From Frondihabitans sp. 762G35 (lineage in GTDB: Bacteria > Actinomycetota > Actinomycetes > Actinomycetales > Microbacteriaceae), in contig NZ_CP014619.1 in assembly GCF_002074055.1 (NCBI RefSeq), positions 744,001 through 808,000 on the forward strand: 64,000 nt of DNA, read 5' to 3'. This document shows positions 37,143 to 44,316 of the stretch, piece by piece. Position 1 is the first letter of the stretch; each line of letters opens with the position of its first letter. The notes beneath the pieces are model-generated. The model did no database searches. It had not been told where the DNA came from and saw nothing but the letters and a program-made list of their open reading frames with translations. Made by a program: the position numbers and the translations under genes.

Positions 37143-38045
37143 GTGAAGCCGAGCCTGTCGTGGGACGAGCAGGTCGCCCTCATGGTGCGGCGTGGCTTGA
37201 TCATCACGGATGAGCCCGGCTGTGCCCGCTTCCTGGCCTCGTCGAACTACTACCGATTCTCCGGCTATGCCAGGTACTTCCAGAAAGCTCCACACCTCGG
37301 CGATGACGGATTCCGCCCGAACACCACGTTCGACCAGATCCGCGCCGTCTACGACGCCGACGAATCGTTGCGCATCGCTCTCGTTCGACCGCTCGCTCAG
37401 GTCGAGCTCCTGCTTCGTTCGCACGTCGCCCGCGTCATCTCCGACGAGTACGGCGCGTATGGTCGCTACCTCGAGAAGGACTTCTACTCGGACGTCGGGG
37501 ACCGCGAGCCCACTGTCGCGTCCTGTCTCCGTGATACCGACCGGAGCAAGGATCGCCACATCCTGCGCTACCGGGACGCCGACCGCGGTCGCGACGATTA
37601 CAGCAAGTTGCCCGTGTGGTCTGCCGTCGAGGCGTGGTCCTTCGGGACGCTGTCGAAGGCGATCGAGCGCGGGAGTCGGGGATCCTTGGCAGATTCCGTC
37701 GCTTCGAGCATCGGCGTCGCCAAGGCCGGCTTCGCCTACCGCGTCAAGGCGCTCGTCTATCTCCGTAATCGTTGTGCGCACCACAGCCGGCTGTGGAACC
37801 ACTCGATCATCGATGCGGGGCCCACACCGAACAACGTTCGGAGCAAGGCGAAGAAGCTCGTCGGTCAGTTCGGTCCTCGATCCGCGCTCGACGTGATCGC
37901 GTCTCTCGACGACATAGCATTTCGCGGCGACGTCGCCGATCCCTTGCTGCCGAGAATGGTCGAGCGGCACGCGCGGGAGTCCGACTTCTGGCACGGTCTA
38001 GCCGCACCGCAGGGTCCACAAGACCACGTTGCCCGATCAGCCTGA
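37143..38045 (+). CDS. AbiF/AbiD-like (Abi_2) abortive-infection protein with HEPN RNase motif
   Basis: Phage-defence type protein of the Abi_2 family. N-terminal KPSLSWDEQVALMVRRGL, the SSNYYRFSGYARYF block and the C-terminal KALVYLRNRCAHHSRLWN are characteristic. RNRCAH (residues 208-213) is the RxxxxH motif of HEPN ribonucleases. In the family such proteins act as toxins that stop growth on infection. I place the start at the GTG (37143) because GAGGAG lies five bases before it; an ATG 13 codons upstream falls in the loop of the hairpin. 300 residues. Codon use is more A/T-tolerant than in the neighbours (AAT, TTG, GAT, TAT), suggesting transfer. Confidence 0.87.
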   Translation: MKPSLSWDEQVALMVRRGLIITDEPGCARFLASSNYYRFSGYARYFQKAPHLGDDGFRPNTTFDQIRAVYDADESLRIALVRPLAQVELLLRSHVARVISDEYGAYGRYLEKDFYSDVGDREPTVASCLRDTDRSKDRHILRYRDADRGRDDYSKLPVWSAVEAWSFGTLSKAIERGSRGSLADSVASSIGVAKAGFAYRVKALVYLRNRCAHHSRLWNHSIIDAGPTPNNVRSKAKKLVGQFGPRSALDVIASLDDIAFRGDVADPLLPRMVERHARESDFWHGLAAPQGPQDHVARSA

Positions 38046-38074
38046 TCGGCATCATTCAGAGCCTCGGGAGAGCG

Positions 38075-38326
38075 ATGATCGATCACGACGGCGACGATGG
38101 CGGACGACACCTCGCTCGTGCCGAAGACATCTCGAGGGGACGAAAAGCGAGGGGTCTCCCCCGCTATTTCGGGAGCGAGGATTTCAGCTCGGGTCTCTCG
38201 TTCGTCTTCGGGATGATCTTCGGAGTGGTGTTCCTGATCGTGGGCCTCGCCGGTGGTCCGATCTGGTGTGCCATTGTCGGGCCATTCATCGCGGCCGCCT
38301 CGTTCCTCGCCTTCCGTTTCCTCTAG
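38075..38326 (+). CDS. Small two-helix membrane protein downstream of the Abi gene
   Basis: Function unknown. 83 residues: a charged N-terminal half (MIDHDGDDGGRHLARAED) and two adjacent hydrophobic helices (LSFVFGMIFGVVFLIVGLAG and WCAIVGPFIAAASFLAF) that would form a membrane hairpin. GGGAG lies just before the ATG. It starts 29 bases after the Abi stop in the same lower-G+C islet, so cotranscription is likely. Small membrane proteins often accompany defence genes as effectors, but nothing here proves that role. The next 199 bases up to the cyclase gene show no gene. Confidence 0.65.
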   Translation: MIDHDGDDGGRHLARAEDISRGRKARGLPRYFGSEDFSSGLSFVFGMIFGVVFLIVGLAGGPIWCAIVGPFIAAASFLAFRFL

Positions 38327-38525
38327 GAGCGGCGAATCGGAAAGAGAAGAGCGAGCGGAGCTCACCGCCCGGGTGTTCACTGAACGCCAGAGAGTAATCC
38401 AGGGGCTCTCGGACCGGCGGCGATCAGGACGTTCGTGCACCTTCGAACGGCGCAGTGGCGGCGAATCAGGGGCCCGAAGCGAGTCGGGTCGCGCGTGCGG
38501 GTCCGTCTCCGTTTTGAGGAGCACC

Positions 38526-40742
38526 GTGTCGAACCCTCCGACGGCCCCGCATCAGACGCCCGACTCGCTCCAGGCCGCCTCGCCGCCCACGTCCGACAGT
38601 CGGGGGGACGCCCGCCCGCGCCGCCGCCTCGGCCGCGGCTCCCTCGACATCCAGTCGAAGCTGCTCATCATGCTGCTGGCGGTGAGCGTCCTCTCGACGG
38701 TCGTGATCGGGGCCATCGGCTACGTCAACGGGCGGAACTCCCTGGAGCGTGCCGCCTTCCAGCAGGTGACCAACCTCCGGGAGTCCCGGACGACGACCCT
38801 CGAGCGCACCATCGCCCAGATCCAGCAGAACGTCGTGCTCGACAGCCGCAACCAGAGCGCGATCCAGGCGACGGCGGCGTTCACGAGAGGGTTCGACCAG
38901 CTGCAGGGCACGCCGGTCACGGCCGCCGAGAAGTCCGCGATCTCGTCGTTCTATGCGGACGACTTCGCCCCCGCCCTGGAGCAGCGGAGCGGGCAGACCA
39001 CGGATCCGGCCCTCTTCGAACCGACGACGAACCCGCAGGCCTACCTGCAGACGCACTACACGGTGCCGTTCAAGCTCGACTACGACAAGGCGCTGGCGAA
39101 CGACGACGCGGGCGACGGATCCTCGTGGTCGAAGGCCCACGCCGAGTACCACGACTACTTCCGGGAGCTCGTGACGCAGGCGGGCTACGAGGACGTCCTC
39201 CTCCTCGACACGAAGGGCAACGTCGTCTACTCGGCCTACTCGGGTGTCGACCTGGGCACGAACGTGCTCACCGGGCCGTACTCGAAGTCCGCGCTGTCCA
39301 CCGTCTACAACACGTCGCTCCGGTCGAACGCCGTCGACACCGCCTTCACGACCGATTTCGACCGCTATCAGCCGTCCCTCAACGTGCCCACGGCGTGGAT
39401 CGCGTCGCCGGTCGGATCGGGCTCCAGCGTGGAAGGCGTGCTCGCGATCCAGGTCCCCTCGGACGCCATCAACTCGGTGATGACCGACGACGGCAACTGG
39501 AAGAAGGACGGCCTGGGCCAGACCGGCGAGGCCTACGTCGCCGGCCCCGACCGGCTCCTGCGCTCCACCTCCCGCGAACTCCTCGAGAACCCGCGACAGT
39601 TCGAGAAGGACGCCGTCGCGGCGGGCACCCCGGTCGCCACGGCGCGGCGCGAGGTGCAGGTGAAGGGCAGCGTGCTCCTGCAGCCCGTCCCGACGACGGC
39701 CGTGACCCGCGCCCTCCAGGGCAAGTCCGGGACGGTGGTCGACACCGACTACCTCGGGCACGAGGCGCTCGCCGCCTACGCCCCGCTGAGCATCGACGGC
39801 GTCGACTGGGTGATCGTCGCGAAGGTCGACTCGTCGGAGGCGTTCGCTCCGGTGACCGACTTCACCCGGAACCTCCTGCTGTCGATGGCGGCGATCATCG
39901 TCTTCGTGGCGCTGCTGGCGCTCGTCCTGGCGCAGGTGTTCGTGCGTCCGATCCGTCGCCTCCAGACGGCGGTGAACCGGATCGGCGCCGGCGAGATCGG
40001 GGTCGAGGTGGACGCGCGGGCCGGCGACGAGATCGGGGACCTCGCCACCTCCTTCAACGACATGAGCCGGAGCCTCAAGCTGAAACAGGACCTCCTCGAC
40101 GAGCAGCGGGCCGAGAACGAGCGGCTCCTGCTGACGTTGATGCCCGCTGAGGTCGCCAAGCGGTACAAGGAGGGCGAGGAGACGATCGCCGCCGACCACC
40201 AGGACGTCTCGGTCGCCTATGCGGACATCGTCGGGTTCGACGAGTACAGCCGGTCGAAGCAGTCCGAGGAGGCGCTCCTGGCGCTCAACGGGCTCTGGAA
40301 GTCGTTCGACGAGGCCGCCGAGCGCCACGGCGTCGAGAAGGTCAGGAGCACGCAGCGCGGCTACCTCGCGAGCTGCGGGATGACCGTGCCCCGGGTCGAC
40401 AACGCGCGCCGGGTGGCGGAGTTCACCCTGGAGCAGCAGCGGATCGTCGACCGGTTCAACGGCGTGAACGGCACGAAGCTCGGGCTCCGGGCTGGCCTCG
40501 ACTCGGGCACCGTGACGAGCGGACTCATCGGCCGGACCAGCATGGTCTTCGACATGTGGGGAGACGCGGTGAACCTCGCCTACCGGGTCCAGGGCACGTC
40601 GCCCGTCCCCGGCATCTACGCCACCCAGCGGGTCGCCGACAAGCTCGGCGACACGGTCCGGATGAGCGAGGCCGGCACGATCGAGACGCAGGGCGGCTCC
40701 CAGCGCGTCTGGAAGCTCGACGGGGAGGCGGCCCGTGCCTAG
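38526..40742 (+). CDS. Membrane sensor class III nucleotide cyclase with an altered metal site
   Basis: Architecture of a receptor cyclase: helix near residues 45-67, a large extracellular double-Cache-like sensor (about 70-445), second helix near 447-470, HAMP (about 471-525), and a C-terminal class III cyclase domain (about 560-735). The first metal Asp is present (Asp567 in YADIVGFD), as are Asn683 and Arg687 (WGDAVNLAYR). At the second metal position the usual IGDxY reads TQRGY, with Arg611 replacing Asp. The enzyme may thus be inactive or altered. The GTG has GAGGAG four bases upstream. Its end overlaps the MscS-type channel gene by eight bases. Confidence 0.87.
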   Translation: MSNPPTAPHQTPDSLQAASPPTSDSRGDARPRRRLGRGSLDIQSKLLIMLLAVSVLSTVVIGAIGYVNGRNSLERAAFQQVTNLRESRTTTLERTIAQIQQNVVLDSRNQSAIQATAAFTRGFDQLQGTPVTAAEKSAISSFYADDFAPALEQRSGQTTDPALFEPTTNPQAYLQTHYTVPFKLDYDKALANDDAGDGSSWSKAHAEYHDYFRELVTQAGYEDVLLLDTKGNVVYSAYSGVDLGTNVLTGPYSKSALSTVYNTSLRSNAVDTAFTTDFDRYQPSLNVPTAWIASPVGSGSSVEGVLAIQVPSDAINSVMTDDGNWKKDGLGQTGEAYVAGPDRLLRSTSRELLENPRQFEKDAVAAGTPVATARREVQVKGSVLLQPVPTTAVTRALQGKSGTVVDTDYLGHEALAAYAPLSIDGVDWVIVAKVDSSEAFAPVTDFTRNLLLSMAAIIVFVALLALVLAQVFVRPIRRLQTAVNRIGAGEIGVEVDARAGDEIGDLATSFNDMSRSLKLKQDLLDEQRAENERLLLTLMPAEVAKRYKEGEETIAADHQDVSVAYADIVGFDEYSRSKQSEEALLALNGLWKSFDEAAERHGVEKVRSTQRGYLASCGMTVPRVDNARRVAEFTLEQQRIVDRFNGVNGTKLGLRAGLDSGTVTSGLIGRTSMVFDMWGDAVNLAYRVQGTSPVPGIYATQRVADKLGDTVRMSEAGTIETQGGSQRVWKLDGEAARA

Positions 40743-42180
40743 CCTCGTCGGCCAGCCGTGGTTCTGGCCCACCCTCGCCGTCGTCGTCGGGCTGCCCGTC
40801 GTCCTGATCGTCCTGACGGAGCTCGGATCGAACCTCGAGCGCCGGGGCAACCCCGCCCACACGATCGTCCGCCTCGCCCGCAACTTCGTCGTACCCTCGG
40901 TGGCGGTGGCTGTCCTCCTGGCCGAGATCACCCGGGCGGTCGGTTCGTCGGACTTCACGGTCGCCAAGCTCTTCGCCACCCTGTTCGGGTTCCTCGTCAT
41001 CCTGCTGGTGCTCAACGCGTTCAACTTCGCGCTGTTCACCAACGCGCGGGAGGGGTCCTGGCGCGACAGGCTGCCGTCGATCTTCACGGACATCGCCCGG
41101 ATCATCCTGATCGCGATCGGCTTGGCCGTCCTCTTCTCCGTCGTCTGGGGGACCGACGTCGGCGGCCTCTTCACGGCGCTCGGGGTCACCTCGATCGTGC
41201 TCGGGCTCGCGCTGCAGGGGGCGATCGGGAGCGTCGTGTCGGGGCTCCTGCTGCTGTTCGAGCAGCCGTTCCGCCTCGGCGACCACCTCGACACCGGCGG
41301 TGCGCGCGGCCGGGTGGTCGAGGTGAACTGGAGGGCCGTCCACATCGACACGGGGAACGGCATCCAGATCGTCCCCAACGCGACGCTCGCAGGAGCCTCG
41401 TTCACCAACCTCAGCCGCGGAGGCTCGACGTACACCGTGGCGACGACCGTGACCTTCACGACCGACGACCCGCCGGCGCAGGTGACCTGCCTCCTCCGCG
41501 CTGTCGCGGGGCAGCTGCCGGACCTCGCTCCCGGAACGGTGCCGGTCGCGGTCCCGACCGGCGGCGCGGCCTACGAGCTGACCTTCGAGGTCGCCGGGCC
41601 GGAGGCGGAGGGCAACGCCCTGGCCGTGCTCCGGACGCGCCTCTGGTACGCCGCCCGCCGCGAGGGCCTCGCCCTGGACGGCGACACGACGGACGCGTTC
41701 GTCACGCCCGAGCGGGCGACGGAGGCCCTCCGCAGCATCGCGCCGCTGCTCCATCTCACCGGCGACGACTCGGTCGCCCTGCAGCCCGTGGTGCGGCTGA
41801 AGCGCTACGCGGCGGGGGAGACCGTCTTCACCGCGGGGGTCGTGCCGCGGTCGATCCTCTTCGTGCTCGCCGGAGCGGCGAGCCTCGCCGTCCCCCTCGC
41901 GGACGGCGGACTCGTGCCGGTGACCCGGGTCGACGCGGGCGACTACCTCGGCCAGACCGCGCTCACCCGCGAGACGCTCCTCACGACGGCCGTCGCCCTC
42001 TCCGAGCTCGCCGTCCTCGAGGTGCCCGTCACGAGTCTCGACGAGCTGGTCCGTGCGCGTCCCCGTCTCGCCCGCGAGGTCGGCGAGGTCATCGAGCGAC
42101 GGCGCGTGGCGGCGATGGCGACCCTGCGCGAGTTCGGGGCCACCCCGACCCTCGGGCAGGATGCCAGGCCGAGAGCCTAG
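40735..42180 (+). CDS. MscS-family channel with C-terminal cyclic-nucleotide-binding-like domain
   Basis: Small-conductance mechanosensitive channel core (four or so helices; pore region GVTSIVLGLALQGAIGSVVSGLLLL; beta domain LGDHLDTGGARGRVVEVNWR and VPNATLAG) with a CNB-fold domain at about residues 355-450. In the phosphate-binding cassette, DYLGQTALTRETLLTTAVAL (residues 403-422), Gln407 and Thr417 stand where Glu and Arg contact cNMP, so binding of cAMP or cGMP is doubtful. The GTG start overlaps the cyclase gene, which points to a cyclase-channel signalling pair. 481 residues. Confidence 0.88.
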   Translation: MPSLVGQPWFWPTLAVVVGLPVVLIVLTELGSNLERRGNPAHTIVRLARNFVVPSVAVAVLLAEITRAVGSSDFTVAKLFATLFGFLVILLVLNAFNFALFTNAREGSWRDRLPSIFTDIARIILIAIGLAVLFSVVWGTDVGGLFTALGVTSIVLGLALQGAIGSVVSGLLLLFEQPFRLGDHLDTGGARGRVVEVNWRAVHIDTGNGIQIVPNATLAGASFTNLSRGGSTYTVATTVTFTTDDPPAQVTCLLRAVAGQLPDLAPGTVPVAVPTGGAAYELTFEVAGPEAEGNALAVLRTRLWYAARREGLALDGDTTDAFVTPERATEALRSIAPLLHLTGDDSVALQPVVRLKRYAAGETVFTAGVVPRSILFVLAGAASLAVPLADGGLVPVTRVDAGDYLGQTALTRETLLTTAVALSELAVLEVPVTSLDELVRARPRLAREVGEVIERRRVAAMATLREFGATPTLGQDARPRA

Positions 42181-42190
42181 GCTGCGGACC

Positions 42191-42478
42191 ATGCCGCACA
42201 TCGTCTACGCCGGTCAGAGGATCGCCATCACCTCCCAGCAGCTCGTCGAGGTCAAAGACGGCCTGCGCGCGGCCGCCACCGAGGGCACCGTCTTCGAGAC
42301 GTACCTCGCCGGGGGCGACGGGGCCGGGTTCTGGCTCCTCTGGACGCCGGGCGCGCCGATCGTCGTCAGCGACGCCGACGTGCCGCCGCTGCCGGAGATC
42401 CCGTGGCCCGACCTGTCGGCCCTCGGGCTCGGACTCCCGCCGGAGCCCCCGCAGCAGCAGCGCCGCGTCGGCTTCTAG
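42191..42478 (+). CDS. Small hypothetical protein after the cyclase-channel pair
   Basis: Function not recognised. 95 residues, no membrane segment, beta-rich first part (IVYAGQRIAITSQQLVEVKDGL, FWLLWTPGAPIVV) and a Pro-rich tail (PPEPPQQQRR). The ATG lies 11 bases after the channel stop. A TAGGCT hexamer, whose TAG is that stop codon, ends seven bases before the ATG, so it may also have its own leaderless message. The Pro-rich end may mediate protein contact. Confidence 0.65.
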   Translation: MPHIVYAGQRIAITSQQLVEVKDGLRAAATEGTVFETYLAGGDGAGFWLLWTPGAPIVVSDADVPPLPEIPWPDLSALGLGLPPEPPQQQRRVGF

Positions 42479-42490
42479 CCCGGCCTCCGC

Positions 42491-43465
42491 CTAGCCCGCG
42501 ACCGCCCCCGCACGCTTCGGCAGGCGCCAGCCCGGTCGGACGTAGTGGCAGGTGTACCCGTAGGGGTCCTTCTCGAGGTAGTCCTGGTGCTCCTCCTCGG
42601 CCTCCCAGAAGTCGCCGGCGGCCGTGACCTCGGTGACGACCTTCCCGGGCCAGAGCCCCGACGCATCGACGTCCGCGATCGTGTCGAGGGCTGTGCGCTT
42701 CTGCTCGTCGGAGGTGTAGAAGATCGCCGAACGGTAGGACGCCCCGACATCGTTGCCCTGGCGGTTCTTCGTCGACGGGTCGTGGATCTGGAAGAAGAAC
42801 TCGAGCAGCTCGCGGTACGAGGTCAGTCCCGGGTCGAAGACGATCTCCACCGCCTCGGCGTGACCCTCGTGGTGACGGTAGGTGGCGTGCTCGCGCGTCC
42901 CGCCCGAGTAGCCCACGCGCGTCGAGACGATGCCGGGACGGCGGCGCAGGAGTTGCTGGGCACCCCAGAAGCAGCCTCCGGCGAGCACGGCCCGCTCGGT
43001 GCTCCCGGAGGACACGGGCTCCGCATCGTCGAAGAGCCCGGCGTAGGCGCCGTAACCCTGGGCGTCGAGCTCGGCGAGGGGGACGAATAGGAGCGCGGCG
43101 GAGTTGATGCAGTAGCGGAGCCCGCCCTCGGCCGTCGGCCCGTCGTGGAAGACGTGGCCCAGGTGGCTGTCGCCGGAGGTCGACCGCACCTCGGTCCGCC
43201 CGGCGAAGAGGAACCGGCCGCGCTTGAGAACGACGTTCTCGCCGTCGATGGGTCGGGTGAAGCTCGGCCAGCCGGTGCGGCTGTCGAACTTGTCGACGGA
43301 GGCGAAGAGGGGTTCGCCCGAGACGACGTCGACGTAGATACCGGCGTCCTTCGTGTCCCAGAACTCGTTGCGGAAAGCCGGCTCGGTCCCGTTCTTCTGG
43401 GTGACGCGGAACTGCTCGGGCGTCAGGCGGGTGACGGCTTCGGGGTCTTTGCGGTAGTTCGACAT
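42491..43465 (-). CDS. Methionine sulfoxide reductase MsrB-MsrA fusion
   Basis: Repairs oxidised methionine of both stereo forms. N-terminal MsrB domain (about 1-130) with active-site Cys119 in [12 protein letters not shown]-terminal MsrA domain (about 155-310) with Cys165 in GGCFWGAQ. The MsrB half lacks the CxxC zinc pairs found in many relatives (the first site reads [11 protein letters not shown]). Fusion in the order B-A is less frequent than separate genes. Divergent from the TetR gene; the 13-base gap to the small gene on its other side is convergent. Confidence 0.93.
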   Translation of the reverse strand: MSNYRKDPEAVTRLTPEQFRVTQKNGTEPAFRNEFWDTKDAGIYVDVVSGEPLFASVDKFDSRTGWPSFTRPIDGENVVLKRGRFLFAGRTEVRSTSGDSHLGHVFHDGPTAEGGLRYCINSAALLFVPLAELDAQGYGAYAGLFDDAEPVSSGSTERAVLAGGCFWGAQQLLRRRPGIVSTRVGYSGGTREHATYRHHEGHAEAVEIVFDPGLTSYRELLEFFFQIHDPSTKNRQGNDVGASYRSAIFYTSDEQKRTALDTIADVDASGLWPGKVVTEVTAAGDFWEAEEEHQDYLEKDPYGYTCHYVRPGWRLPKRAGAVAG

Positions 43466-43545
43466 GGGTGCCTCCTGAGCAGGTCAACGTGCATCCTGCG
43501 TCGACTGTTCCGCGCCCGCCTGCGAATCCGGTGAGAACGATGCAC

Positions 43546-43569
43546 TCGATGCATCGATGCACCTAGTGT
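43546..43569 (+). promoter_or_regulatory. Palindromic operator candidate and -10 for the TetR gene
   Basis: Perfect 12-bp palindrome TCGATGCATCGA (43546-43557), flanked by two further copies of GATGCAC, immediately precedes TAGTGT (43564-43569), which is six bases before the GTG of the regulator. The placement across the promoter suits autorepression by the TetR-family protein. Confidence 0.5.
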
Positions 43570-43575
43570 GAACGC

Positions 43576-44241
43576 GTGAGATCCGCCGCCCGCCCCGTCC
43601 GAGAAGCCGAGCCCGACCGTCGTGCCGCCCTCAAGGCGCGCCACCGGGCCGCCATCCTCGATGCCGCGCGGAGCCTCATCGACGAGCAGGGCGGCCCCGG
43701 CTTCGGCGTGGAGGAGCTCGCCGCGCGGGCCGACGTGGCCCGCCGCACCGTCTTCAACCACTTCGCCTCGCTCGACGAGATCCTGCTGACCCTCTGCGCG
43801 GACGCCCTCGACGTCATCATCGACGACGTCATCGAGGCGGCCACCGTGACGACTCCGGTGGGCGACGGCAGCCGGGCCGCCCTCTTCGACGAGGTGTCGC
43901 AGATGCTCCGGCAGTCCGATCTCCCGTCCGCCATCGCGTCCATCACGCGGATCCTCGGCGAGCCCGACGCCGACGACCCCAAGGGCCGCGCCCTCAGCGA
44001 CGAGGCGTTCGCGCGGGCGGCGGAGCGGCTCCTGCAGGAGGTCCTCCGCCGGAACCCCGGGGTCGACGCCCTCGACGCGGAGCTCCTCGTCACCTCGCTC
44101 ATGAGCGGGCTCATCGTCGTGGCCAAGCACTGGGTGCTCGGTACCGGCGTACGGCTCGACGCGGTCGGCCGGGCCGAGTGGCAGCGGCTCCTCGGCCGCC
44201 TCACCGACAGCGTCCGCTCCGGGTACGCACCCGTCCACTGA
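43576..44241 (+). CDS. TetR-family transcriptional regulator
   Basis: Ligand-responsive repressor, 221 residues. N-terminal HTH (ILDAARSLIDEQG, VEELAARADVARRTVFNHFASLDEIL) with the usual TetR spacing; the C-terminal ligand domain is not informative. It lies 75 bases upstream of an MMPL exporter gene in the same direction, so it most likely controls that pump and itself. A palindrome overlaps its own promoter. Confidence 0.92.
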   Translation: MRSAARPVREAEPDRRAALKARHRAAILDAARSLIDEQGGPGFGVEELAARADVARRTVFNHFASLDEILLTLCADALDVIIDDVIEAATVTTPVGDGSRAALFDEVSQMLRQSDLPSAIASITRILGEPDADDPKGRALSDEAFARAAERLLQEVLRRNPGVDALDAELLVTSLMSGLIVVAKHWVLGTGVRLDAVGRAEWQRLLGRLTDSVRSGYAPVH

Positions 44242-44316
44242 TCCTTCCCAGGGGTCCACCGGCGCACCCCGTCCCTCCCGCATCGCATCTCGTTTCACAG
44301 AAAGGTTCTGGGTCGC

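Noticed and set aside
38327-38525. A further small gene between the membrane-hairpin protein and the cyclase
   Set aside because: Open frames here overlap neighbouring genes and lack ribosome sites; no product resembles a protein family.
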